Assembly: GCA_037954665.1 (NCBI GenBank)
Contig: JBBMOL010000038.1
Span: 4,898,001-4,962,000, forward strand
Origin: Laguncularia racemosa
Taxonomy: Eukaryota; Streptophyta; Magnoliopsida; Myrtales; Combretaceae
Length of the DNA stretch: 64,000 bases
Reading direction: 5' to 3'
A program made the position numbers and the translations under genes. Positions 26,101 through 37,674 of the stretch are shown piece after piece; the first letter of the stretch is position 1; each line of letters opens with the position of its first letter. The notes under the pieces are model-generated. The model saw nothing but the letters and a program-made list of their open reading frames with translations. It was not told the origin of the DNA and searched no databases.

Positions 26101-26776
26101 TTATTATTATCACTATGATTAAGTATCTTTTTCTTTGGGGGTTCCATAGTGAAGTTACTTTCCTTCCCTAATAGAGTTTCCAAAATGTAAGTGTATAGGT
26201 TCAAATGTTAGGGTCATGTGTATGCTGTGTCCAAACATACTACACGTTGTTGAAGGAGAGACGTGACACATAGAAGGGTGATCAATAAGTGAATAGGATG
26301 GGGATAAGAAGTAGGTAATCTCAAGGGCTTTTGTGATGGGTGAATATTCTTCACTAAGTTATTAATTTGATCTTTTGAGAGGATAATCCATCAGAGTAAC
26401 AATATTTCTCCCCAAAGTTTCTCCTTTTAAATGAGAGTGTCATAATATTTATAAAGTTTTGGCTGTTGTTCCCATCCATTAGATGTTGAAGGCGATTAAT
26501 AACTATAAATAAATTGATCTTCACATAGACTTTTCATGAACCTAAGTTCATTGAAGGTCTAATTTTAATGTGTGAACCTTATTGATAAGATTACTATCGA
26601 ACTGACTGATTTAATGGACTCTACTTCAAGTTTACAATTCTAAATCTTCTATGATTATTTCAAAATATATGGGCTTGATTCTTTGATCCATATCATTGTA
26701 ACTTAGAAAGTCAAATCCATTTATTAACTAAGCTCAAAGCTCCAAATCAAAATTGATTTTAACTTGTCTAGTCTTT
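20111..26776. other. Gene-poor AT-rich intergenic region
   Basis: No gene could be supported. A segment at 22,430-22,640 has words such as CATGGCCATG and ATACACGG, like those in the copia LTR at 50 kb, and may be an LTR remnant. The 23-25.4 kb part is loosely repetitive, with recurring TTGCTT/AAGCTT words. Two 36-bp imperfect tandem copies lie at 24834-24869 and 24870-24905. Short frames here are not conserved domains. Confidence 0.45.
24834..24905. repeat. Two-copy 36-bp imperfect tandem repeat
   Basis: The two units share the words AAG.TTGAGAA and ACTTATGAAGCT and differ at about ten positions. No function is suggested. Confidence 0.7.
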
Positions 26777-26829
26777 CCCTAATTTATCTTTTAGTTAAGT
26801 GTGGGCAACACAAAACCCCTAAACCTAAC
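26777..26829. repeat. Upstream copy of a ~54-bp direct repeat that includes a decayed telo-box
   Basis: This segment begins CCCTAATTTAT, contains GGCAACACAAAA, and ends in AAACCTAAC. It is repeated with mismatches at 27974-28027. In this copy the telo-box has lost one C. The pair flanks the repeat insert at 26.84-27.92 kb but is far too long to be a target-site duplication. Confidence 0.75.
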
Positions 26830-26837
26830 ATACAACT

Positions 26838-27925
26838 AAGGATGTAAATTGGTTGAGGTTAGGATGGGTTCAATGAAACCTGAACCCAACTTAGTAAAGG
26901 ATTTACATCCCCAAAACCTGCCTTGACCTGATAGTTATTTATTTATTTATTATTTATCAGCCTCGAACTCGCCCCCGTTTAACAAATGAATCACCCCGAT
27001 CCTAACTTAAATGAAGAGTTGACAGTTGAATAGAGAGAGTAGCCAATAGCGCCAAGCGCATGTACATGGGAGAGAGAGAGGGAGCAAGAGAGGAAGAGGG
27101 GTTTTGCAATAAGGGAAAGTCCACTTCGTCCAATCCATAGTGTGGACTCCACACAAGTTATCATCCCTCCATCGACGGTAGACTTGTAGAACAGTGAATG
27201 TGAGAGCATCGACCACTGTGCGCATATGAGAGAGAGATCGAGATCGAGATTGAGAGAGAGAGAGAGAGGGAGAGGTTTTTATGCAGCCGGTAGTGAGAGA
27301 AAAATAGATATTTCCATTCAGTTATAGGTTATCCAACTAGCGTGCAACCAGCAATGAGCAATGTGCTACGTGGAGGTGGGTGGAGCTGTCAACTGTAGAG
27401 GTAGAGGAATAAGCAAACATTGAAATGCAAAGCGAAGCTGCAAAGGTAATGTAATTGAATTGACAACTGAGTAAGAGTAACTCTATTGTAAGTTGTAAGC
27501 TACTAAGTTCAAACTCAAAGTTAAAGTTAAGTTAATTAGATTGAGACTATCAGGCGCACGTAGAGAGATAGAGGAATAAATGTTACTATTTCCAAAATTG
27601 GAAGCTTGGAAGTTGGATTTTGTAATTTCGTTTCATTCTTAAGCTTTTCTTTGGTTTGGCAAGATGTGGAAAATTCCAAAAAGTTAAAAATAAAAAAAAT
27701 AAAATCAAATATATTAATTATAAATTATAATATTAATTTATTATTTAAAAATATTTTTAAATTGGATTTTTCGATAAGTTTTTTCAAAATCTCATAATAC
27801 CATCCTAAATTTACTGAATTTTATTTTACATCCCAAGATCTGAAGATAAACCTATAAAATATTTATCAAATCTATTGTGCCGGATATTCTGTTATTATTA
27901 TGATTTACCTCGGTTGCATTCTACA
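26838..27925. mobile_element. Dispersed hAT-like repeat, itself interrupted, upstream of the snoRNP gene
   Basis: This is related to the repeat at 12.24-12.75 kb. It has the same GGATGTAAATTGG-like start, the same gaaccc-rich block, the same AT-rich block at about 27,710-27,750, and a GGTTGCATTC-like end. About 0.65 kb between roughly 27,005 and 27,650 is absent from the other copy. That part is less AT-rich and carries GA-repeat tracts (27,228-27,274), so it may be a secondary insertion. The ends are roughly inverted. No coding sequence was recognised. Confidence 0.45.
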
Positions 27926-27973
27926 TGCCACATGCACTCATAATATCATGTTCATGGAAAACAATAGGAGGAC

Positions 27974-28027
27974 CCCTAATTTATGTTTTAGCCGAGCGTC
28001 GGCAACACAAAATCCCTAAACCCTAAC
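27974..28027 (+). promoter_or_regulatory. Downstream copy of the direct repeat, carrying an intact telo-box
   Basis: AAACCCTAA lies at 28018-28026, about 120 bp before the putative 5'UTR-intron donor of the box C/D snoRNA assembly gene. Telo-boxes near transcription start sites are an established feature of plant translation and ribosome-biogenesis genes. The surrounding 54 bp is a diverged duplicate of 26777-26829. Confidence 0.65.
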
Positions 28028-28479
28028 TTTATTTTCACATCTGAATTCACACCACTCTGTCACTTTCCATTTTCCGTTCGTCGTTGTTCTCTCTCCGGTC
28101 AGTAGTCGCCTCATCTGTTGCTGGTCGAGTGTTTAGTTTTGGGTAAGCTTTCACCTTCCTCTTGTCTCTTGTCTGTTTCTACGCATCCGTGCCCGGGTCT
28201 GGTCTTGTGTCAGTGTCCGTGGCGGTGGACGTAACTGTGGTTAGTTGCTGTGTAGGAGAATATGGATGGAATCGTTACTCTTACTCGTGCTTTATGGACA
28301 AGGATTTAGTGGATTTTACTAGTACCAAATCATAAAGATGACAGATGACAAATTAATACATGTGCTTTTGTATCTTTTAAGGAAAAAATCTTGGCTTGAG
28401 TACAGTGCAATTAGCTTGAAGGCTATCTAATTCGTTTTTAGATAAAAAATCAAAATTACAATGGCAAATTATTTTGTAG
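28028..28479 (+). promoter_or_regulatory. Probable 5'UTR exon and 5'UTR intron of the snoRNP assembly gene
   Basis: A C/T-rich leader at about 28,030-28,142 ends at the donor GTAAGC (28143). A TTTTGTAG acceptor at 28472-28479 precedes the coding exon by 45 bp. The structure matches the non-coding first exon common in plant housekeeping genes. The transcription start site is not directly visible. Confidence 0.5.
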
Positions 28480-28524
28480 TAAATTGTCTATAATTTTGTG
28501 TATATTTATACATTTTGTTTAATA

Positions 28525-31500
28525 ATGGAAAATCAGCTGCTAGAGTCCGGTTTTTCGATCATGCCGGAGTTGGGAGATGAAGAAGTGACAACAGTAGCAA
28601 CGACTACAGCATCGGCAAATCCACCGGTGTCAGTAAACTTATGTGAGGAGTGTAAAACAAAGGCATCGAAGTACAAATGCCCTGGATGTTATTTTCGTTC
28701 TTGTAGCCTTCATTGCGTGAAGGCTCATAAGCAGCGCACGGGCTGCACTGGCAAGAGGGATCAAACTTCCTTCTTACGCCTCTCCCAATTCAATGACAAT
28801 GTGCTTCTTTCTGGTAAGCTTTGTGTCCATGTTGTATGTCTGCACGGTACAAGCAATCCTAGAGAGTTTATTGATAGTTTCTGGATGTTTCTGTTAGATT
28901 ATAATCTTCTGGAAGAAGTGAAAAGAGTGGCTGAATCTGCCCAGAGAAGGAGGACCAAGATATGTGGAGCTTATTCTCATGGTTATACACATTGTAAGAT
29001 ACCTTTTTGCCTCCGGAATCTTCGCAGTGCAGCTGCTAGTCGGAGGACTAAACTCCTTTTTCTCCCCACTGGAATGTCCAAAAGGGACCTTAATCAATCT
29101 CGATACGACAAAAGGTATATATCTATTGAAGCACCGATATCTATTTTTTCTACTATTATTTTTCTGGCACTTTTACTGCTGAGTAATGCTATGATGATAG
29201 CAATCATTATTTTATTATATTTTATTTTTCCAGGGGAAAGTTTATTTCCTGGACAATTGAATGGCGCTTCCACTCTGACTCCCATGACATTGTTCTGCAT
29301 GACCATGGGTGATTTTTCTTATCCTAAATTCTACTGATGTATACTTGAGCTGGGAATTTCAATATGACTGTAGTTTATACACTGTAGGGTACATGAAGAG
29401 ACTAAGCTTGTGACTGTAGTGGAGAAACATCTTCAACCTGGCCCATGGAAGCATCAATTGAGGCAATTCTGTGACTATGAGCTGGAAGATGTCAAGTTTT
29501 ATATTCGAAAATTTCCTAAGGTACTTTTGTATATCCCTTACACCTTTGCTATCCATGAGTCTGGATTTACATGTTCACTAATTAAGTTTTACTTGAATCG
29601 ATTCAAGCTCCATTGGGACTCTATAGTAAAATTGTACAGGGCATTAATTGCATTATGTTGTAATGTCATTGATAGACAAGCAGAGATACAAAATATTGGC
29701 TAAATTACCTTTGCTTAGGGGTTTAATGAACCAAGATAGCTCATTAGCTGCTCTATCTTGGCTCAATATTAAGTTTGATTTGAGCAGAGTCGAATTTGAG
29801 TTAGAACTGCTTGAATAACTTAAGGAGATGAGTTTGACCTTTTAATTGTTCAGTTCAACAAATTGATTGAGCTTTGGGAAAGTTTGAGTTTAAAATATTA
29901 ACTGAGCTTGCTGGGTGCAGTATTCTTGGACATAATACAGTTCATACATGAGGTAGGCTTTCTACTTATTGATAAATCTGGAATAAGACCTAAGTCTGTA
30001 AGGAGCAATCCTCTCTCTGCATCATTCATAAAATTATTGAAAGGTATTACTTCAAAGAAGCCTTGAGTGTTAATTCATATTGCTGTACCTGTTTGATTGG
30101 ACTTTGTGTTCAGTCTGGTTTGATGCTATAGTCTATAAAATTGCTGACACATCTCAAAACAATTAATCCGTTTTATAACCATGTCAGTTCATGGTGCAAT
30201 CAAGTCATATATGAGCTTTTGTCTTAACAAAATGTTTTTGATATTGAGTCCAATTGGATCGATGTGGATTGTGTCATATTGTATTAGAGATTTCATCCGT
30301 TTACTATGACTTTAAAAAAGAGACACTGATGTGATTCCTTCTTGAAGTTGACTCTTGTTGGAGCATCATATTAAACGTTTACTAGAAAAGGTTGGTGTTT
30401 TTCTGGTCTTTGTTTTGCTTTTTGCAAACAACAACCCATTGTGACTATCCATTCCTGCATTGTCAAACAAGTTTAATTTGGAAAAGGGTTTTGGTTTTTT
30501 TGGGGTAGCTATTTGTTTTGCCGTAAGCTGTGTAATTTTCTCTCCCAGAAAGCTTGTACCTACTTGTAGTTAGTATCAATTAGCATGTTCAACTTCTCCC
30601 TCCATGTTAAGATCTGTTTTCACTTCCTGTCAAGTGCCAAATGTTGGTCAGAATAACGAGTTGTCATTGGTGCACATGATAGGTGTACCAGGTACCCATA
30701 GCTCTCTGATTAGCTAGATCCACATATAATGACAGGTTGATCCACTAATTCTGAGTAATTTAGGTGCCCGATGCACCGAAGACTGGCGCACCAGGGACCA
30801 CCTTTTTTTTCTCCAAAAGCTGCTTAGAAAGGCTCTTCTTCCATACTTTTGTAATTCTTCAATTCCTTATTGCCTTGTAGAAGGTTTTTATATTATCCTT
30901 GCAAAATTTCTAACTTTCTTCTCACTATTTCTTTACAAATTTTTGGAACAGATTTACTATTTAAAAAATATATATTTTCAGACTGAAAAGAAACCATTTC
31001 CATCTCGTCTTGCATCCATCCAGCTGGAGTGTGATAGTAAGAATTGAGACATTAACAGGATGAGTGTATATGCTATATTTTGTAGTGATAGGAAAAAGTG
31101 TCCTCCGGAAGGTTCAGAGAAAATCCAATTAATAGCTACTGAGGTCTGGAACTGGAGTGATAATAGGACTTGACACATTAATGGAAAGAGTGCATACCAT
31201 TTTCTAGTGATGTAAAAATTGGTCAATCCTCAAGAGGGTTCAAGAAAATTCAATAAATAGCTCTTAATCAACATAATACTGCCAACCAATCTTCTAACTA
31301 TGCAAATCTGCTGCCCAATACTCTTGAAAACAACTTCTGTGGTTCATCTAGTGGTAACAAAGCAATTGACAAGCAAATAAAATTTCATTCCGGCAACAGA
31401 GTTCCAGGTCAATGCATATAAAGAGAACCATTTCCAGCCCTTATTCGCCCTCAGTGCCAGTTTAAAAATTTTGTGTTCAGCTTCTACAATAAGGTTGTGA

Positions 31501-33112
31501 AGTTTTGGTAACTCATTTAAAAATATATATATTGGCAGGCACCAATTTCTCAACATTCAACCCTGGACAGTACACATCGTGAAATTATTTTCCCCCCTGT
31601 TTACGACTGATCTGACCCATATTTTTCCCATGCCATCCTATCATGGCAGTCAGCGTTTTGATCTTCATGTGGGCAAAGTTTGAGCACTTTTAAGTATATA
31701 CCGTGAGCCATAATTCCTTTTCCCTTTTTCTTCTATTTTATATTATTTTTTCATGCTGCCTGGAGATCTTGCCATTTTCCTGGACAGTTTTTGCAGCCTC
31801 ATCTTCTATCCCTCACATGAGACCCGCGTATTGTGCTTAATGGTTTAAATAAAGCATTAGATACTCCATATCTTTTAACTATTGTTTTTTCATCTAAGTT
31901 GTTGCTGTATAGATGAAAGAATTACTCAGACATCCATCCTTCCATAATTTGATCAAGGAACAATATCAAGTGGATTCCAGATGAAGTCTTATGCCAGAGG
32001 ATTCACAACATATGGATATATATTGTTAAAAGTATTGATGGATGCTGCTGGCTGTTTTAGTTATTCTTAGATGCTTAGGGCAGTCGCTCATGGTAGTGAC
32101 TGGTTTCCATATCTCGGGCATCCTGTATTGCCTTGATGATAGAAATTTGAAGCCAGATTGAACCTGATCTGGTTGTCATAAATTTTTAAGGGGTATCCAC
32201 AATCCTAAATTATTTGACCCAAAAAAAAACCCTAAATTACCAAGGAGTTGGATGTAAGGGTCGCAATAGAAATAATTCTTACAGAGTTTATCACCATAAT
32301 TTCAGGATATTGCATCCATTTAGTATATTCATATCATCCAATTTGCAAATATCTGGTGATTTGAATATGAATACTTAGGCCTTGTACACAAAATTTCATT
32401 CCAGCGGTTTCTGTATGGTCTCAAATTTTTATGGAAGCCTCCAATTACTATGCACAAACAAAATAATAGTCAAGGCTTGGTACAAAAGGGTTTTGCTAAT
32501 GGATGTATCTAATTATGCATTTCTTTTTCTTCTCTCTTGTAGGGACCAAAGTCACCATTCCGTGAGCTGGACATCAAGTCCCCTATAAGACAACTGTTGG
32601 CAAACGTTGTTATATTGGAGTATCCGGTTATTCATGTTTTCCTACCAACACAGAAATATGATTGTGAGATTGAAAATGATAAACCTCCATCTAATCCTGC
32701 TCTTAAGGATACTATTAACAGTGAGTGCTTAAGCCAGAAAGGTGTCTGCTTTAGGGAGGAAGAAATCGAAGATACCAAAGATTTTGAACCTATCAGTCAT
32801 GATCAGCATGGCAACTCCGGTATTGAGGAGCAGCTTTGCCCTGAAAGTGCCCAGTCCAATACGCAAAACATATTGGATGAGTCTTTTCTTGGAAGAAATA
32901 CACCCATGGAAACGAATAATAATGGAGATGTATATGATGAAGGATTGTTAGATGTTTATTCAGATCTCATTGCACAGATGAATCCTGATGATTTTCTTGA
33001 CTTGGATGGCGAGTTTGCCAGGAAGGGTGAACTTATAGATGTTGGGCCACCAGGTGATGGAAACTTGTCCATAATGGATGAGGAATTGGAGGAAGGAGAA
33101 ATTTTAGAATGA
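28525..33112 (+). CDS. BCD1: Box C/D snoRNA assembly protein (BCD1/ZNHIT6-like), HIT-type zinc finger; 5 coding exons
   Basis: The family acts in the nucleus and nucleolus in early assembly and stability of box C/D snoRNPs, which guide rRNA 2'-O-methylation (family knowledge). Exons are 28525-28813, 28898-29114, 29234-29308, 29388-29520 and 32543-33112. All introns are GT..AG and the frame is continuous for 427 residues. The zf-HIT zinc ligands are C40, C43, C52, C55, C60, C64, H68 and C74. These are followed by the conserved QRTGCTGKR, SAAASRRTKLLFLP, ISWTIEWRFHS and LEYPVIHVFLP blocks. The C-terminal region after about residue 270 is acidic and low-complexity, ending in a Glu-rich tail, as in plant homologues. 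The start is the ATG at 28525 just after the putative 5'UTR-intron acceptor; upstream in-frame sequence lacks another ATG. Intron 4 is 3.0 kb. A telo-box lies upstream at 28018-28026. Confidence 0.95.
29521..32542 (+). other. Large intron 4 of the snoRNP assembly gene
   Basis: This 3-kb intron splits the conserved FPK/GPKSPFRELD junction. It contains a diverged tandem duplication at 31023-31261 but no nested gene. Chance frames on both strands have no recognisable domains. No transposon ends were found. Confidence 0.75.
31023..31261. repeat. Diverged two-copy tandem duplication (~115 bp units) in intron 4
   Basis: Unit 1 (31023-31137) and unit 2 (31151-31261) both run from CTGGAGTG through GACACATTAA/GACATTAACA, TAGTGAT, GGTTCA and end at AAATAGCT or TTAATAGCT. 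Similarity is clear but divergence is high, so the duplication is old. The period is 128 bp. Confidence 0.7.
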
Positions 33113-34274
33113 TCTATTTGGCCTTCTGTGGCTGATGTCCATGTACATAAACAAGTTAGTTTCAGAATGGTGGTTGAGGGTGCCTGGACATGGGCAATTT
33201 TGAGAGATGCATGTTAGACACTTCTTCCTTTTTTTCCTTTTTAATTATAATGATTATCAAACACTGCCCTTTCCTTATTTACAATGTAATGTTAATGCAC
33301 GGGTCTCTTTTAAGTTCTTCATAGCTGATGGTGATTTTTTTTTTATTTCACGTGAACAAGGCCACGGGGCAGGTCGGAACTGTGAACCAGCTTGAAATTG
33401 GTTTGGCGGTTTTGACTCGGAACTATGAATCGATTAGACAGTTTTTGATTTGTCGTGGAACTGTTGGTTCCACGGGTTAAAGGTTGGTCAACTTGCTAGA
33501 TTCGTAGGAGTCAATGGTTTCGATCCATCTAAAAAAAAAGGAAGATGAAAAAAAAAATTAAAATTAAAATAATATTACAAATTTAAAATATTTTTATATA
33601 AAATAGAAAAAATTAATTTGCATATTGTTATTATTAATAAACATAATAAATAAGTATATTAAAAGAGTGTGTGGTTTGATATTTACAAAATTTAATAAGA
33701 GAAATTCTTTATTTCTTAACAATGTGGGATTAAAATCAATTTTTATGTTTTGATTTTTTTGTTTCATATAATTAAAATGACAACTCTACTTGGTTGTGGT
33801 TTTATATAAATGAAAGTTCTTTTTAAGTTTTTATAAAATTGATTAAAAACTATTAAGAATTTTGAGCTCTTAATTTTTTAAATTATAATTTTTAAATTTG
33901 AAAAATAAATTAAAAAAAATTTAAGATCATTTCATAAGTTCAGAATTGGCCTTGTGAAATGATGGATCCTTAGATTTGCTTGAAACTAGATTTCACGATT
34001 TTGGAGCCTATTCTCCATATTAGGGACTTGGTACCACCGATTCCAGGTTTGAATTTAGGACGGTTTCAAACCATCATCGTATCTAATTACATGGATAATA
34101 TGGTACATATTTAGTAATCACAAGAAAACCAAGGATTGATTTGCAATAGTGTTGGAAAATGTAGAAAATTCTCACTTTAACTTGAAGATGAATAGTAAGT
34201 ATATCTTTAAACTTTTGGTCAAGAGCAGATAAGTGTGATTTTATTGTTTCATAACATCTGAAAATGTGTATATG
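33113..34274. other. 3'UTR of the snoRNP gene followed by AT-rich DNA with a decayed repeat
   Basis: The 3'UTR probably extends a few hundred bases past the stop codon. No single clear polyadenylation site was chosen. From about 33,340 to 34,080, words like GGTTCCACGG, GAACTGTGAACC and GACGGTTTCAAACC recur near both ends, as in a decayed hAT-type MITE with GGTTC-rich ends. The boundaries are not clean. The left target duplication of the 8.4-kb LTR element starts at 34275. Confidence 0.4.
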
Positions 34275-34279
34275 CCCTC
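34275..34279. repeat. Left target-site duplication (CCCTC) of the LARD-like element
   Basis: CCCTC immediately precedes the left LTR and is repeated exactly after the right LTR at 42680-42684. Five-base duplications are standard for LTR retrotransposon integrases. Confidence 0.85.
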
Positions 34280-36189
34280 TATGGACACCCCATTTTTGCC
34301 TCATTGGTTTTTGTTTAAACTTTAAGCCCTAATTTAAAAAAAAAAGGCCAAATTTATATTATGTAGAGATAAAATGATGAGAAAAAAGGGTTTGGCCTCT
34401 ACATACAAGCGCAAAGAGGGTAGGTGAGGCGTTCGATACTTGGGGGCTGCAAGATTGCGTCCCAAAATTTTTTCCTTTAGGCGCATGCAACACACGCTCA
34501 TGTGCAGGTGCATCTGGTGAACAGTGCTTGTCACTATTCATTGCTTCTCCCTTCCAAATTCGCAAATTAGCCAAAATAGGAAAGGGAAAAAACAGTCTGA
34601 TGCCTCCTGTTTTAAACCCGATTTCATTCATTTTTTTGGCTAAATAAAATCAAACAAAAAGTGGAAAATAAACGTACACTTAGAGTATTATCCATTACAC
34701 TCCAAATTTGAATTTTATAATAAAAGAAAGTGCTCTAAAAATAAGCATGAAAATTGGAAAAAATAAAATATATACTTGTTACATCTGATTTTTTAAGTGA
34801 GTATTATAAGCTAAATTGATTTGTAAACCATGAATCAAACACATATATTAGTCAAGTAAAGCCTATGTAACACATCAGTATCTTTAATTTTGAAGAATTT
34901 CTACAAAAATCGTAATAAATTTGGAAAAAAATATTTAAGAACCTTAAATACCCATTAACTCGATTTTGGTTTCCTTGCTTGAAATTGATGCTGTAGAACT
35001 ATAAATAGGACCTTAGGAAATTGCATAAGGGAGCTTTCCATGAAGAAAAACACAAAATTAGGTTGAATTACTTGTTCCCTATTGCTAACCTGCGACCTGT
35101 AAGCTCCTATCCTCTCTCTTTGATTTCTCTCAAACAAGAGAAAATCAAAACAAACCAAAACCACCAAACACTTTCCCATCACTAGAAGAGTAATACCCAG
35201 TAGTTAATTAGGTGTAATCTTCCAGAATTTGCTTCAATCGGACTAAAGATCAAGATCACAGTTTACGCTATTTGGGTTTCGGTTTGATTTGAATTGGAAG
35301 GGTTAGGAAGCTCGAATTAAGAAATTAGTTGAGGGGTTTTGTTCTTGACATCGCTGGGAGTTGTTCCGATCACTCAATTTGCACCGTTGCTGACTGGAGT
35401 AGACCGAATCGCCTGCAAGGTAAGTCTCCTAATCTTTCTCTAAGTATTATTATTTTTTATGTGAAATAATACATTAAATAATAATTTTTTTAGAAATAAT
35501 TAAATATTAATTATTGCATTTGATTATCCAAAAAATATAATAATGTACATGTTCATGTTTCTGCTTTCGCAAGTTTTTTGTTTCTTTTCTTATTACTCAT
35601 CTAGGAAATTTTTTTCTAAAAAATAAAATTTTTAAATGGTCTCTTTTTCCCTAAAATTTAGGATTTTTTTTAAAAGGGATGAAAAAATATAGGGTTTTAG
35701 AATTCTTTAAAAAATAAATAAATAAACAGTTGGTAACATAAAGTGAAAATTTATTTTATATAAAATAAACCAACAAACTAAATTTTTATAAAAAGTGAAC
35801 TACGACATGTTTGATCCTGAATAGTACGTACGTAAGCACCTAATGGGTGACATCAAATAATAATTTTTTTTAGTTAAATATTTCTAATAAAGTTTAATTT
35901 TGGAAGGTTAAAGTGATAATCGTAAGATTTTAATAGGATAAATTCTGACTCCAAATCTCTAGTTTTATGTAAAATATTCTATGCGAACTGGTAGCTAAAT
36001 TAAGACTAATTTGTTCAATTAGTCTTAATTTGAAAGTTTTCCCGATCTTGATCGGGTGGCGACTTCTTTTTCTCCAAGTTAGATAAAAAATAATTTTTTT
36101 CTTAACTTTAGTCGATGGTTTACACTAAATGGGCATGAGGTTTAGTGTGAATCAAATTAGGAAAAATGAATTAAAATTTAGGCTCGACA
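34280..36189 (+). repeat. Left LTR of the LARD-like element (1910 bp)
   Basis: It begins TATGGACACCCC (an altered TG start) and ends GGCTCGACA. It aligns throughout with the right LTR, with the main divergence around 34,380-34,440. Near the 3' end it carries two perfect stem-loops at 36000-36028 and 36041-36056. GTAAGT-like donor sequence occurs near 35,420 in both LTRs. Confidence 0.88.
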
Positions 36190-36192
36190 GGA

Positions 36193-36212
36193 TGATGACT
36201 TCACTGGGGACC
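36193..36212 (+). other. Primer-binding-site candidate of the LARD-like element
   Basis: TGATGACTTCACTGGGGACC starts three bases after the LTR. The position is right for a minus-strand primer site. Identity of the tRNA (Arg-like, from memory of Ogre/Tat elements) needs a tRNA comparison. Confidence 0.5.
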
Positions 36213-36829
36213 TAAGTGAGCTAGCACTCAAACATTCCAAAATAAATTTTATTTATTTATTAGAATTATTCATTGAATTATTATTATTTATTATATTTTG
36301 TACTAACATTTTTTTTTATGCAGGATTAAGATTTATTTATTTCCAATGTGTGTTAGATACGGTTAAACCTAGATTGTCTTAGGACCTTAGGAGGGGAGCC
36401 ATTAACGTGAGAGGTTACAGAGTTTGGGAACTTTTAGGACCCATTTAAATTACATACACTCTTCATCAACCATAAAGTTACTATGACATTTACTTAAAGT
36501 TGCAACCCAATTAATATTAAAGTGTCCTATAAATGATTATGTAAACCTTTTTGTATGTATCTTGAATGTATAATGTAAATAAACATTATATTATTTCCTT
36601 GTAAATGTCATTGTAAACAAATTCCTTGTAAATATATTTCCTTGTGTATTAGAATTATGATGTAAACACCGAGTCTTAATAGGGTTGCAACTAAATAATT
36701 GTCGTATTACTTTAATAGTCTTTACACACGTATGTTACCATGCATTTGTAATTATTTATTTTTTATTTTAAAAAAAGGGATCGAACAGTTCATAAATATT
36801 ACTTATGAAATTGATAATTATTTAGATCA

Positions 36830-37048
36830 ATGACAATTAATCAACAAGGCAATGAACAAGAAGTCAACAATATATTAAGCATACCTAACTCTCAGGTCCA
36901 ACTACTTGAAGCAGAGGTGAATTATTGGAGAGAGAGAGCCCGGGGGGCAGAATTAGACATGCAAATTCTCTTAACCCAAGTTAAATGAACTGAAGATGTT
37001 CTTGAGCGAGCATTGAAGATGCTGCAACGATTAGGAGCACAATTGTAG
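36830..37048 (+). pseudogene. Small broken coiled-coil reading frame in the LARD internal region
   Basis: The frame opens at ATG 36830 and runs for 72 sense-length codons to TAG at 37046. A single in-frame TGA at 36986 could derive from CGA. The product is rich in Glu, Gln, Leu and Arg with heptad-like spacing, suggesting a short coiled coil. It is placed where a gag start would be. I do not recognise the family. Confidence 0.35.
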
Positions 37049-37674
37049 GATTAGATTAAGGATATTTAATTTTGTCGACTGATTTGGAAATAATTGTAAA
37101 GTTCATGGATAATAATAAATTATAATTTTCTTCATGAGCCATTAGATCTCTTTTTAACTTAGTTCTTTTTTTTTTCAATAATAATGCTATAAAGGAGAGA
37201 GAGAGAAGAAATAGATGCTAGATTTTGTAAATAATTTTTCTAATCATTAAAAATTCACTTTTACTTAATGTCTTTTACCAAAAAAAAAAAAAAAATCAAT
37301 TATCTTTCATCCTTTTGTAAATATTGGTTATTCCACTCATCTTCATCTCCTTAGGATCTTAGGGTCACAATCATTGTTTCGGTTAATGTCTAAGTCCTTT
37401 TACTCTCAAAGTTATTTTTTTTTTAAAGAATTACTAATCGATACGGATTCTCTCAGGATTCCTACCTTTAAGTAACTAGGTTTACTATCCAGACTCACAA
37501 TGACTAGTGACAATAGCAACAACAACTGTAGCACTGGCACCTTTGTTAACTCAAAGCTATCTACTCTAGAATAAACTGTGAAGAAGATAGTTGGGTAAAT
37601 CCAAGTTCTCATTGAAGGTATAAATCTTTTCAAGGGCCTCTAAGCATCACAAGAGGGGCATTCAAAGGCCCACC

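Noticed and set aside
26991..27225. Overlapping 72-codon minus-strand frames
   Set aside because: They lie in GA-rich insert sequence within a repeat. They are low-complexity without domain similarity.
28894..29306. Minus-strand frames across the snoRNP gene
   Set aside because: They overlap strongly supported plus-strand exons and are shadows of that coding sequence.
29115..29337. Read-through of snoRNP exon 2 into intron 2 giving a hydrophobic tail
   Set aside because: Standard GT..AG sites at 29115 and 29233 restore the conserved frame. The hydrophobic stretch is translated intron.
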